64,000 bases of DNA from Strix aluco (lineage: Eukaryota; Chordata; Aves; Strigiformes; Strigidae): the NCBI RefSeq assembly GCF_031877795.1, contig NC_133932.1, positions 18,664,180-18,728,179 on the forward strand. Reading direction: 5' to 3'. A program made the translations under genes and the position numbers. Shown here piece by piece: positions 12,801 to 26,099 of this stretch. The notes beneath the pieces are model-generated. The model was not told the origin of the DNA and did not search any database. It was given only the letters and a program-made list of their open reading frames with translations. The first letter of the stretch is position 1. Each line of letters opens with the position of its first letter.

Positions 12801-15160
12801 TAAGTTTTTAAAGTGAAGTTACATGGTCCTGTAGAAACTTTCCACATTTCAAAGGACTGTGGACAGGATGGATGATGTCATTGATGGGGTGGATAGCCTA
12901 GATATAAAACAGAAGGCTGAGGAGCTAGGGTTAGTTCCTCTAAGGCATTGAACATTCTCAGTTGCATAAAGAAACTTAGTAATCAATAACTTTCTTTGTG
13001 CAATTTATAATGTCCAAAATTAGCGGAGATTGGAGACTGTTGAAAATGTCACCAGTTATCTATATAAAGGCTAAATCCTCCAGGGATGAAATCAGAAAAC
13101 AAATAAGTTTACAACAGTCTTTATGAATTCTGATCATATTTTCCTACAACATCAGTGATACATGAGTGGACTTAAAAATTATGTAGCTCAAGGAATAAAA
13201 ACAGACTATAGAAAAATAATTAAAATATATCCCTTCAGCTGAAGCTTGTAAGATGGATAATAGCAGAATGGTCCAGATAAAGCATAAATGCTTATGCTTT
13301 TACTGTGCCTGCCCTTTCAGTCTGATCTAAAGGATCACAATAGGGGAGTGAAATTTTTTGTGTGTATGTCATATTCTGAACTCACAAATTACTTACTCCC
13401 TAAACTACCCTGTATCTACTGAGTATTAGATAAGGCAGGTGTCAGTCTTGAACAAAGCCTGAAATGTGCAGAGCTCGTTGTAAGACAAGGCCTCGATTCT
13501 TACAATGCAAAGATGCAACAAATTGTAATCCATATCTAATACAGAGGGGAAAATGTGTCATAGTTGAGAGAACTGTTGAAGGTCACATAAAAAAATTTGT
13601 ATTGAAACCAGGTGTGAAAGTCAAATCTGCTTCCAACCCAGTTTTTTAGTCATTTACTCTTTTTTCGTCTTAATCTTAAGAACAGCTTGTCTAGCTAACA
13701 AGGCTGAAGAAATTGCTTTATACATTTTAATAGCATCATTTAGAAAAATGCTGCTTTAATAAAATGCCTTTCTAGCAGACCTGCACTGTAGCATAAGAGA
13801 AATGTGTAGATCAGGTAACATGAGAAATGTGTTCCACTGTAAGGGGTAAATTCAATGTTGTTGTATTTGATAGAATAGCAATCAAATCCATACCCTAAGA
13901 TACTGCAAGAGGTGCATACCCTCTTGAATATAACAGTCTTCTCTAGGTTTAGGCTTAGATGGCATGCTAAAAATAGGCAGTTCTTTCAGACTTTGATCAT
14001 TTTTCTATTAGGCCTCTTGCCACAAGTAACAATTTTATTTATTACAACACGGTCCCATGTTTGACGTATTAAATTATCTTATTTTCTAAAAGCAAGGGAA
14101 AAAAATGAGAGAATCTCTTCCTTTTGATTTGATATGGCAGTACTAAGACGAAGACTTCATAGAGCAACCCCTGTGAATAAGCAGCATCAGGGCCTGGCCA
14201 AAGATTTTCCCTTTTGTGGTGCAGTGCTTTGTAGTATAACACAATGTGAGAGAAGGGATTTATCCTTTCTCATAAAAACTGTAACTGGAAATCTCTTATT
14301 GTGAAAAGAGTTCAGGGTAACTTGAACTGGTTTGGCTGTGAAGTTAAGGAAATACTAGAATGTGTGTGTGGATATCTACAATCAGAAATGGTGTCAGCTA
14401 ATGGTATGCACATTTCTCTACCAATGTACTTTTTCATACTCCTGTTTTAAGAGGTTTCACTCAAATTACATAGTTTCCTGTGGTTTGCCTTTGAAGACTC
14501 CAAATGGAGACATTGTAAACCCAAAAACCTTAATTTTTGCTAGCATTTGGAGTACTACTGGTTGTCTCTTTCTCCCTCTGGACCTAAATTATAGCAGAAA
14601 AAGTGGTAGATAAAGACTATCAGAGGAAGTACAACACTCGAATCTTCCCTGTTAAGTGAAAGTTCTTCCTTGGTGTGTCAGAAAAGGGAGTTCATCTGAT
14701 CGAATGCTGAAATGAAATTCTGGTCTTTTGCACTTAAATAAAAGCATTTCACAGAATATACTCCCCATAGGGAAATTAGGATAAGTTTATTTTGTGCCTG
14801 CAATTGTGGGGATGCGTCAATATCTGGAGAATAAATTGCAGTAAGTTGACTCAACTTGCATGAAAACATCTTTACTCAGATCTCTGCAAGTCCATCTGCT
14901 ATTTGCTCTTGCTATTGTTCTCATCAGGAGATAATAAAACCTGTTACAGAGAATTGGAAAATCAGTGTTTTTACAGATAAGTGATACTTCAAAGATTTTT
15001 TAAGTTTGCCCTTTTCCAACTCACCAATTTATTTCACTGGATGTCCGTTCATGACAGGGTTATGATCTTAAGCAGACTAAGTCGAGATATAGTGGTGTGG
15101 AGGAGATGCAGTGCAGTGAATGCTCAAAGTCTGAAATTTTGGTAGTAGCATGGTGAAAGT
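6900..15160. other. Intergenic stretch without supported genes
   Basis: AT-rich sequence with scattered short frames. An A9 run lies at about 10082. A perfect 8-bp inverted repeat (AAGCATAA ... TTATGCTT, 4-nt loop) is near 13280-13299. A pyrimidine-rich patch lies at about 9400-9660. One open frame at 8828-9166 is listed separately. Confidence 0.45.
8828..9166 (-). other. Unrecognised 112-codon open frame
   Basis: A minus-strand frame of 112 codons has a balanced amino-acid mix, with a central stretch rich in Cys, Val, Ala and Leu (MAVICTGANALFLKVARHRV). I do not recognise the family and see no flanking repeat, poly-A tail or clear splice sites. It may be a decayed pseudogene fragment, an exon of a long non-coding RNA, or chance. 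Frames of this length are expected by chance somewhere in 64 kb of six-frame sequence, so this is noted only because the composition is not low-complexity. Confidence 0.15.
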
Positions 15161-15164
15161 GGAA

Positions 15165-15189
15165 AGTATGCCACGTTGTGTGGCATACT
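15165..15189. repeat. Perfect 10-bp hairpin with 5-nt loop
   Basis: AGTATGCCAC, loop GTTGT, then GTGGCATACT. The two arms are exact reverse complements. Confidence 0.8.
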
Positions 15190-15398
15190 GCTCTTATGAA
15201 GTGATGCATGCCTGTGAGCTGAAAAGCAGTCCAGGTACTTCTAAATGGTGTTATTATCTTCTTGTAGATTTTGTGGGTTTCCTTACCGTGTTTTGGGAGA
15301 TATCTTACTGGTTTAGATCTGTTATTTTTCTAACTTTCATAGAATGCTACTACAAAATGATTGTTGGATGGACTGTGTTTAATTATGAATGCAGTATA

Positions 15399-15809
15399 CT
15401 AAGAATGTTTGAATTCCTGTAAGGAGTTATCTTTCACTTCCTCTTTCTTTTTGTGACATGAACTGGTTTTTATATATCCATGATATAACTGCATTCCATC
15501 TTTAAATGATGGAAAATCCTCTACTGCGATTATTTTCTGAATGATTTTACAAAGTAGAATTGGATTTTCTTCCAGTTTTGTTGTGTAGCTCAAGTCCTGG
15601 TTTTGTATGTTTTCACTTATATTAAATGGTAGTAGTAAATATGGCCTGTCATTTGAAAGCAAATGTACACCTGGACCAGTGTACTGTGACTGAAAATTAC
15701 CAGAGGGAATGGTAACACAGACGGTAACACGGAACTTTTGGGGAGATTGAGAGCTGGTTTTGGTTCCCATCTTTTCATTTGCTATATTGAATACAGCCAT
15801 GTAGAACAT
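15399..15809 (-). other. Unrecognised 136-codon open frame
   Basis: A minus-strand frame of 136 codons runs from an ATG to a TAG. The frame stays open about 20 codons further upstream of that ATG, to a TAA. The product has a varied composition with a hydrophobic start (MFYMAVFNIA), a Gly/Pro/Leu patch (TGPGVHLL ... PYLLLPFN) and a Lys/Glu-rich C-terminus. No domain was recognised and no surrounding exons or poly-A tail were seen. It could be a pseudogene, a lineage-specific exon or chance. Confidence 0.2.
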
Positions 15810-18800
15810 ACAGATGCCTCCAGACCAACCTCTTGTGCATTCCTTCTGCCTATCACCAAAACTCCCAGATTAAAAATCTATGGCTCATTAAACAGGAAGG
15901 GCGGAGTATATTGCCTTAGAAATATTACTGTCTGTCAGGATTGCCTTGTCCCAGAGCGGAGACTTATCTGTAAAACCTGCACACAATTACTTTTTAATGA
16001 TTTTATCCTGGCTCATTAGGAGAGCAGCTACCACTGAGACTTTAAGAGTAATCATGCAGCTGTACCAGTGATACAGCTACCGTGCATCTTGGAGAGGCAC
16101 ATCAGCATTTACTGAACCGGCATTAAAACCTAGAAACGGTAATTGAGATAGAAAAGAGATAATACAAAGCTTGCAAAGTATGTCCATGATACTGTATGCT
16201 ATAGCAAGAACAAGGATTTCCCTGCTGGAATTTCATTGCCATTCTCTTTGTATAATTTATAGAATAAATTTGTAGGTCACTGTTTAGAACAATACACTTT
16301 TAAAATTTTGGATTTGAAGTGTATTGTTAGCCTCTGCTTGCTTTAAAAAGGATCATAATGAGTTATACCTTTGCTGAATGTATCTGAAGTTCCTTCTTCC
16401 TTCTATTTTAGCCTGTTTGGAACATAAATTAAGTTATACTTTTCCAATCACCCATGAGAATTTGGTTTCACACAGTTGATCTGACTAAAAAGCAGAATTT
16501 TGGAATTTCTGGTGAGATACGGCAACTGCATACACATAACTTATAGCTAGTGATTTAAATTAATTCTCCTTCTGGTGCGTAAGGACAGGAAGATTTTTTC
16601 CATTAACTGCTGTCTAGCTATCAGGTAGCTTAATCTTGCTCAATTCATGCAGGGTCTTACAGGACCCATAATCTTGCTCACTATTGGAATAGGTATTGCA
16701 TTTTGAGGTACCTTGTATCATCTCTCACTTCAACTGAAGAAAAGTTGTTAGAAATTTACCCTTCTTAGAGAAAGTTAATTCATTATGTGAACTGTGTTTA
16801 ACAGTTCACATCAGGACATGCTCACGTATGAATGCGTGCACAAACTCACGTACACACAAAACCCTGATGGCAGTTTCACAAATAGGGAGCAACGGAATAC
16901 AGGGCATTACCCTTTATCTTCAAAAATCAAAGACCAAATCCTTGGAAAGAAATTAAAAGGTCAAGGAGATGGCTTCTTTTTCATGATGCCACATTTTGAG
17001 CCTTTAGCTTTTAGATTTTGTTTGGCACTGGTAGAAGCAGTATCATCTTTAGAAAGACTTTCCAGAAGAGAACAACACTAAGTTCTGATAAACATAAGAG
17101 GAAAACCACAAGAATTAAAGGATATGAATGAGTTTAAACAAGCTATGTTGTTAGTTTATTTTTATTTAAAAAGAGAATGTCATAATTTTTTTTCCTTAAG
17201 TGACTCAAACTGTAAATCAAAATGCTATGAGCAAACCAATGCAATTATACTTGTAACTTTTACTAGACACACAATTAATCTGGTTGCTCATGTAGAATAC
17301 AGTAACTACACACTGAAACATGGTGAAGTTTGAGACTGCTTTATACCCTAGTGAGTAAGCAGTTGTAATGAATATTACTCTTTACACATTATTTAATATA
17401 CAAAACTATCTGCAATTTCACCAAAGGTGCTGTAGATTTAAAAGGACTGATAGCTAAAACACACATGAGCAAAAATGATAATTTGTTTCTTGCCATAATG
17501 AGCTGACCAGACTAATGGATGGTGGAAAAAAAAGTGCTTTTCCCTATAAACAGCTCGTGTCTTTTACTAACATAGGAAGGAATAGACCTAGCAATGCTCT
17601 GAAGGCAGTTGAGAGTGGTGAACAGAATTTCTATTTAACAATGTCAGAGTAGACCTGTGCCCATTTTCCCTCTTCCATTTCCCACTGCCTTCTAACAAGT
17701 GCAACAATGAAATTCTTATATTTGTAGAAAGCTTATGTTGTGTGTATAAGTTTTACTTGCCAAGGATTTTATGTTTTTTGTAGTGCATAGAACTTGAGTG
17801 ACTATAGTGAAAACTTCTCACCTCATTTATCCATCTGTAAACTACATCCCAAATAACTTTGCATCATTTAATACTGTGATGATCATTCTTGAGATACATG
17901 GTGAACTGATGGGGCAAAGACAGCAAAGAGCAGCAGCCAAGGAAAGAAGCAGCAGTGGGAGACCTGAACACTCAGGTTATACTTTTTTTAGCACACTTTG
18001 TTGATACCTAGCACTGCTGATTGTTGCTCAGTCTGCTAGTTCAAGTCCTTGATTTACTTCCTAAGAAGCATATAGCTGTTTATCGCTGAATGGTGATGAC
18101 TGTTCCGCTTGCCAACCAGCGCAGGGCAGGTGCTGCCACTGGATTGGGTTTAGATGAAGTCTGTCTGCTACCTTCACTGCAAGGGACCAGTGACCTCAGT
18201 TGCCTCAGGGAGCCAGCCTCAACATTGTTGTTCAGCATTTAAACTGGCTGTTCTCTATCGCTCTCAATATTTAATACAACATGAATATTTTGTATATGCT
18301 ATAGAAGCATGTTTAGATCCCTGTTGAAAATCACTTACAAAGACAGCTGGTTTTCCTTCTGCAAGTAAAACTTTATCAGCAGCAACCTCTTTCCTATGAC
18401 TTGAATACCTATGGGTAAGTTTGATCAACTAAAGAAAGTCAGGAGACAATCTTAGATTCCCTAAATATGACTTACATTTAAAGATGTAGGCCATTGTGAA
18501 CAAATACATTCACCTTTCTCGCTTGTCTTTTCAACCAACTAACAATCAATTCTTATGTTTGTTTTATTGGTAGTTTATATGTTTACATATGGTTATATGT
18601 TTACATGTTTATAGATGGTATTTTAAAGACCACACTACACTATATTTTATTATATTGAATGTTATAGAATACTTCGTTCTTAGATAGTTATTAGTAATGC
18701 ATCCAATTGAGGTAGTTTACTATTCTCTCCCAAGTCTATATACAACTCATAATGTTAGAGTGGAACACAAATTAGGAGAATGCTAGGGCTTTTCTGTAAT

Positions 18801-19200
18801 TTGGTAACCCACTGTTCACGTTTTTATATATAGCAAAAATGTTTACTCAGGAAGTGTTACATTTTGATTTTTAAATCATATTTAAAATATTTCTTTGAAA
18901 ATTTAAAAAAAAATTAAAATTTCTCTTCAGTTGGAGAACTGCACTTTAGGCAGTACCAACTATTCAGAATAGTTGTAGGCAATATATTTTAAACTAAGTG
19001 GTAGCTGTAAAAGTTATAACTATCTTTCCACTTAGAGCAGTTTCATCACTGGCACCGTACAACTCTGTTGACGTGACAGGGCTACCAATAGCCAGAATAT
19101 CTGACTGCAGTAGCACTCATGGCTTGAATACCTCTTCAGCGTAGAATATCAGTCACATAGAAGGGTTTCAGGTCTTTTTCCTATCTTATCTGTTAAAGAA
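15810..19200. other. Intergenic stretch, nothing recognised
   Basis: AT-rich sequence with short, random-looking frames. A minor internally repetitive TTTACAT/TTATATG patch is near 18570-18610. No mobile element was recognised. Confidence 0.45.
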
Positions 19201-19203
19201 GAT

Positions 19204-19392
19204 ATCATAGAATAATTTGGGTTGGAAGGGACCTTTAAAGGTCATCTACTCCAACCCCCCCCTGCCATGAGCAGGGACATCTTCAACTAGATCAGGTTGC
19301 TCAGAGCCCTGTCCAGCCTGACCTTGAAAGTTTCCAGGGATGGGGCATCTACCACCTCTCTGGGCAACCTGTCCCAGTGTTTCACCAAACAC
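19204..19392 (-). mobile_element. CR1 LINE 3'-end fragment
   Basis: On the + strand it opens with the reversed CR1 terminus (ATCATAGAAT, then GGGTTGGAAGGGACC) and continues with the conserved CR1 3' region: CTCCAACCC, CCATGAGCAGGGACA, CAGGTTGCTCAGAGCCC, TCTCTGGGCAACCTGTC. This order marks a minus-strand insertion that is heavily 5'-truncated, about 190 bp. CR1 is the dominant LINE of birds and copies are usually truncated like this. No coding part remains. Confidence 0.92.
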
Positions 19393-22300
19393 AGTATGTC
19401 AGGGAAGATAATATATTAAGATAAAAAGATAGTATCTGGCGGATAAGACATTCTTGTGGTCTTTATCTTCCAGTCCTTACAGACACATCTTTTCCTACAG
19501 CGCCACCCAACCTGCTTCTTCTGAATTCTTTCTTACCTAATTCATGCTGTGTTTCTGTTTCATATATCTGTTTGGTGGACTTCCCTGAAGACCGTATCAC
19601 AGCTTTGAGGATCTGTGCAAATTAAAATGTTCCCTTCAAATAATTTGTCCACGGTGACCAGATCAAAGAGTAGGGACGAGACAGAAAGTGGTCCACTGAT
19701 CTCCCAGGACAGGGACTGAGCTGAGGCAGTGATGAGCTGAAGAGCTGAGGCAAGAGCCACCACGGCCATGGGACTCAGGTCCGTGAAAGAAGCTTGCCCA
19801 GGACCAACACCAGTTCTTATAGAAGGATGCACAAAAACCACTCTAAGTATCTTTTTCAAACTGTACTTGAGAAAATATTTTAAGTGCTACAAAATTTAGA
19901 TTATCCATACAAATTTCTCAGTCTAATGCTGTGTTGCTTTATTCAGTGTGCCATTCATAACACTGACATGAAGATAGTTTTTTAGACTAGCAAATCTAGT
20001 GTACAGATGAGCAAATCTTAGGAAAAGACATGAAGGAAATATTTCCTTCTCAAAAACACCACCAAAAAAATCCACCAGCAGAAAAAACAGAGGAGAATTG
20101 TATAAAATAAAAGACTAAATAACATAAAGAAATACTTAAAGACATAGTATTATCAAAGAAGGTGGAGCAGCTCTGAGAGAGGTGATAATAACTCAAGAGA
20201 TGTACTCAGCTCAACAATGCTTTAGTTGGTTATGCTAGCAATGGGACCTGATAAAAGATAATCAAGAAAAGAGCAATGACAACTGGGTTCCAAATAGGCT
20301 ATATAGACAAGATCTCAGAATATTACTGATTAAAAAAATAGTAATTCAGAACTGAGCCTTGTAACATCCAGCCTGTCTAGAAGTAACAAACATGAAGATC
20401 AAATAAAATCTCTGGAGGCAATAAGCAGAGACAGTTTTTTTCCCAAAAGTAACACAAAAATTCAGAATTAGAATACCAAAGAAAAATGGGATTAAATTTC
20501 TGGTGGAAAAAGTGGGAGGTTATGTATCTTTGGAAGAAAGCGAAATGTGTGCTCCAGAGAAAAATAAAGAAAAACCCACAAGCAAAAGAAAAACAAAGAG
20601 AAGGTTAGGCATTCCCTTTGACAAAAATGGTAGCTGACCTTTTTTGATCTGAGAATAAACATTGCCTTTCAAATTTCAGAGGTTTGAAGTACTTGACCTA
20701 CTTCTTCCAAATTACCTTGGTGCATTTAAGAGTTTAATAAAATAATTGACACAAAGGTGCAGGTTGCACACTTAAAGTAAGTGGGCAATTGAGTTAACAT
20801 AGGTGGATGTCAAATGACAGTTTATCTTCTCTCCTGTCTACTAGGACCACCGACTTAAGAAAATCCTCCTATTATGTAGACATCTTGTGACTTTATTTGT
20901 TCCTGCATGTTGTTCAACAGTGGTGAAAGGATTCAAGCTCAGATGTACCTAGTAGAATGGCATGTTCAAGGCCATATTATGCTTTAAAGGAAATAACAGC
21001 TCTGTGTTTGGAGTCAAATACTTTCTCACATGGAAGAAGACACAGAAAAACCTTGCCCTCTAGTGTCTGGAAAACTAGGAAACAGGCATAAAGCCTGTTT
21101 TCACTAATTGGTATCCAGTTCAGATTTGCTTGTAGCTTGAACAGTTTAGCTGGTTTGAATAACTGAAGTTTTCCTTAGTTTCAGATCTGAAAAAAGAAAG
21201 ACAAACACGAAGTCACTTAATATTTGAATTAATTTTTCATTGGAAGAAAAAAGTGTTGATAGAGTACTTGAAAGTAAATGGAAATCAGTTATTAGAACAA
21301 GCTGAAGCTGGTTGCACTAGCAGCCATTTGAATAATAGGAATAGCTGTATCTGGATATCTTGCTGTTATGTGCACGAGTTTTATTTTTCAAATTTTTTAT
21401 TCTGGAAAGGCAGGATGCATACATAATTTTATAGACAATATAATCCACTTTGCAATTAGTAAAGAAAATCTGACCCTGTCTGATGTAAATCTATCATCTT
21501 CCATTTAAAACTAAATTGTTTAATAAATAAAATAATGTAGCTTAGTGGAAAGACATTTAAAGAACACTAGTCTTGCATTTATAGAAATAATTCATCTTCT
21601 TGGTATCCAATCTGTGTATATCAGGGCAGGAATTGTGAACATTTCTGCTCATTTCTGCTCATTTCCCTACTGCAATTCATTGACTTTCAAGATGGTTACT
21701 CTGCACTGGTCCTGTTTAAATGGAGAATTAGGGCGTGCCAGACATATTTCAAACAGAAGAATTAGGTATGGAAATAAACATAAGATTGTGAGGAACATAG
21801 CTAATTGCATTCTAAAAAGCATAGAATGAATAATCTTGCATGTAAATTGTCTACTTATTCGAATAAATAGTCCATTACTATACTGACTTCAGAGCTGTTA
21901 AATTGTGTGTTAAATAGGGTATTTATCTCCTGTGAGAACAAGGTATTCACTTTTTTTCACTATGGAACGGATGCCAGAACATTATCGTTGGCTGATACTG
22001 AACAGCCCATATGGGTCAGCAGGAATCCAAGTTTATTTTATACATTCTGTTATGGCAGACAGTCTGTTAGTTTATTTTTCCAAAGGATGCATAATTGTTG
22101 TTTCCTTGGCCAAATCTTATTTGCCTTACTCAAAATATTTTGTTCCATAAAGTTTATTGGAACTACCCTTAATAAAGTAATATTTTCCTTGTTTAATTGG
22201 AAATCATCCAAGTTTTCTATTTGTCATGGTTTCACAAAGACTGAAACAGGAAAGAAAGATTACAGTTATTTTTTCAACATATCTTTTCCTTTACTTGAAA

Positions 22301-25300
22301 AAAGAAATCAAACTGTCTCATTTTGGAATATAATTTTATTAGCTCATGCAAATTGTAGACTAATTTTCATGAGAGAGCTAACCACTACAGCCAGTTAATG
22401 CTATGTAAATAAATCAGTCAATTAAAAGACAATTGTTTTCAAGTATAAGCAAAATCTCTGACACATTCTAACAAATTAAATGGTAGCCATGCAAAGTTTC
22501 ATCTTCTTGGAATGCCAATGATTTCGTTGTGTCCATAAAAAAATACCTTGGACCTGTTTACTTCCTGACTTTTTATCACCATTGTGTTTTCCTTTCTTAC
22601 ATGATAATAATTAAGTTTCTTTGGGATTGTCTACCAGTTACTGGCAAAGATCATGTAACCGATAATATCAGCCCTCAATAAATTGGATTTTTTTTACTGG
22701 ATTGCATGAAATTTGACAGAATATTGCAATTTACAATTTCATAGTAAATAAATTATTCAAGGCAAAATGTTCAACTGACAAATAATTTACAGTCTGAAAA
22801 TGGTGTAATAGGCAAACTCTAATGGAGAAAATAAATTATTGCAGTATATCTTGAATACTTAATCATGGTGTGCTCAAGAAATCAAAGTCCATTATCAAAC
22901 TATGCTCATGCATGTTATCCTTTCAGCAATTGATTTTGATTTTTAAAAGATAATAAAGTGTAATAAACCAAATGACTGCTGTATATCTTGTGAGAGTACT
23001 GCTTTTTAGAAATTTTGGAAGTATATTACCTATTACAGAATGAAATTGCAACTCTCTAAGTTATAATTAATTCTTATTTAAGTCATAAAAAGCCTATGTG
23101 AGAAATAAAACACTGAGAATATATGGCTGTGTATTATCATTACCTTTGAACCTCACAGTAGTTTTTGTGAAACTCTGGAGATATTATAGAAAGTAATATA
23201 AGATAGTACTAGTAATAAGATAATGCATAAATGTAATGGTCCAACAACAGAATACACACTATGTAAGTTTAAAACAAACGTGTTAGAAAATCTCTTTTTT
23301 TTTTTTCTCCTGTATACCTGGCAGATGATAGATATTACCATAAAATGAATTGAATGGAATTTTAAGAAGGAGCAATTTTGCCCAATATCATATATAGCAT
23401 GTGTGTCTGTGGAAAAGTACATCGCGTTCCATTGCGAGAAGACATAATTAAAGTTGTACATTCTCATTGCAGGAGTTAAGCAACCTGTGAGCAAGGAAAT
23501 GAAGCTTAACATGGTCCATTTTCAGGATATGAAAATGTGGATTTTTTTCCCTAAAGACTCTTTAAAGGCTCCTTAGCTACAAGCAGGAGTTCAAGGAGTT
23601 TCATATTGCTAATAATTCTGTTCCCTTCAGTTATATAGCCTTTTACTATTGCTACACATGAGATACTGTGGCTTACATTTGCAAACTTAGGAAATTTTAG
23701 AACATCTCAGCATTTGACATAGTTTTTGCAGATGCTATCTGCAGCTCAAAAGATGTTCTCCAGTGTGCTGTGTATTAGCTGCGATAAACACTTCTTTCAC
23801 TTCTTTCAATTTTGTGTGCAACCTCCACAGTTTCTGGAAGTTTTAAAGGGATAAAACCTAATGTGGATGATGGGAACTGCCGAAAGAGGAGACAAAATAT
23901 TCTCCCAAATACTCCATCCCCAATTAGACCCCATCATAGGAATCACTCTGTAACATAAATATCCAGGAACTGAAATTCCTTGCTGTTCATATTTAGATCA
24001 TCTACAAAAAAAGAAATCTTCTGTTTTAAAAAAAACCCAACCAAACAACTAAAAAACCCACAAAAACAAAACCAAGAAAAATCTGTATCTTACTAAAAGT
24101 GTGCTCATTATAAATAAAGCAGCAATGTGAATTATTCAAGGAACAAGCAACCCTAATTATGATGTAGGATGCAGTTCTCCTATCAGTAATGCAAACCACA
24201 AGTCAATATGCCCTGCATTCCACCCCGCCCCGCAGACCTGTAGCCTCAAGAATCTTAAACTCTGAGCTCAAAAAGTTGCATTTTAGAAGTCCAGAATTTC
24301 TGATCATTTCCTATTGGTAGTTCAGACATCTCCTGGTGTGTTACTTGTTGTGAATTCCATTCTAAAGAGTCTCAATATTTCCATATGCATTTGGAAAACA
24401 TCTGTGTCTGAATCAAGACCAAACTCCACTACAGGATCTGGTCCCTGAAAGTTTTATGCTAAAATACCATACTCATGCATCAGTGTTCAAGCTTCTAGAT
24501 ATATTTATGCTTTGCATCCAGAAAAAAACCTGAGTACAGGATCTGGTATTAACAACAAATCTTCTCTCTGATCTCAAAGAACAAAGAAAATAAGGATATG
24601 CACAAGAGACACTCTGGAGGTCAAAGTTGAAACCCCGTTATGCCCAGGAGTTGTGTTTACTGTATGTTTCCTCAAAAAGCAGCATTTCAGCAGCATGCCA
24701 GGCAAGTGGTCCCCTGTGGCTTGTAAAGCAGGGGTTTATGTTGCTGTGTATCCCATGGAGGATTAATGATTGTACCGTGTCTCTGTCAGTCTCTGACTTG
24801 ACGGAGAATGTCTTGGTAAGTGTTGCTATATATTCCTCAAGTCAGAAGGCGTTTGTGATTGTATGAGTTTCCAAAAAGGAAAAAGTATAACAGAAAGAGT
24901 TTTCTGTCAAAAATTACAGTATTGAATAAGTAGGATAGCTTGAAGACTGTGTTCCTTGCTGAGCCCAAAAATGACATTTGTAATGTAGATGAACAAATCT
25001 CCTGTTGCCTATAAAACAGATACTTGTGGCTTGGGTCAAAAGATTAGAAGACACTGGAAAACACTGTCAACAGAATATTGGAATAAGTCTTGGCATCACC
25101 TGAAAGCCTTAAAAGAAACTGAAGATATACAATTCCATATAACCTTTTGATATGCACTGTACTGTGAAAGTAGAGATCCTTTCAAACAAATATCTATTCC
25201 AGAGTTCATGTTTTTTATAAGAAGGATACATCTCTAAGAATGCTTAGAAATACCTATTTTAATTGAAAAAAATTACTCCCCCAAAAGATGCTTAGTTGTT

Positions 25301-26070
25301 TTCATATGATAATAAAGCTTTTGTTAACAACTTAGGGTCAGAAAAGTGCTCAAAGATCTCAAGCAAAACTCCAGCTAATAAAGAATATATTAAGAAAGAG
25401 AAGGACATTTTGCATGTGAAAAATTGGCAAAGTAAATAAAAAGTTTATTTTATATTTATATTATTAGATCAAGAAATTTTTAGTTTTCCTCAGCCGGAAT
25501 CTTTCAACGTCACCTTCAGAAGCCTAGCCCATCTACACGCTGTCCTTGGCAAGATTAGAGTTATAATTTAAGGTCAAATCCTTATGACAGCAATAGTCAT
25601 TGGGAACACAAGTTCTCATTTCAGAAATATCAATAGCAAAATGCTGAATAACATGATGAAGACAGTGCAAAACTAATTTATTTGCATTAGACCTGCTACG
25701 TTTATTAGAAAGTTTTTTTCCTTAAGAAGACTATGTGTCTGGTACTGGTACTGGAATTTCAACTTCAACTCCAACAGATTTCTCCATGAAGGGAGAAGGA
25801 AATGAGGAGAGGGCCAGGGAGAGAGACAATGTGAGAGCATTTAAATTCTCAGGTGGAGGAAGTGGCTTGTCTTAATATGTGCTCTTAAATTCTTAAAGAT
25901 TTTCTGATATTCCAATTCCCATTAAATGTTAATGACTGTAAAAGTTAGTGCTGGTATCATGTAATTAATTGACTCTTTTATTTACATAGCAGTAACTGAC
26001 TGTAGTGGTTAGCTCTCTTATGAAAATTAGTGTACAATTTGCATGAGCTAATAAAAAAAAATTATATTCC
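19393..26070. other. Intergenic stretch without supported genes
   Basis: AT-rich sequence. The longest frame (21907-22398, +, 163 codons) is rich in Phe, Ile, Leu and Ser with no recognisable domain. An A/C-rich low-complexity patch lies at about 24027-24080 and a T12 run at 23295-23306. The phrase ACAGGATCTGGT occurs twice about 100 bp apart (near 24432 and 24536). No RNA gene or mobile element was recognised. Confidence 0.45.
24027..24080. repeat. A/C-rich low-complexity patch
   Basis: Runs of A with interspersed CCC and CC on the + strand. No flanking element explains it. Confidence 0.5.
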
Positions 26071-26099
26071 AAGATGAGACTGTTTTCTTTCCTTTTTCA

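Noticed and set aside
21907..22398. 163-codon + strand frame
   Set aside because: Rich in Phe, Ile, Leu and Ser as AT-rich DNA gives. No domain, no splice context and a competing frame inside it.
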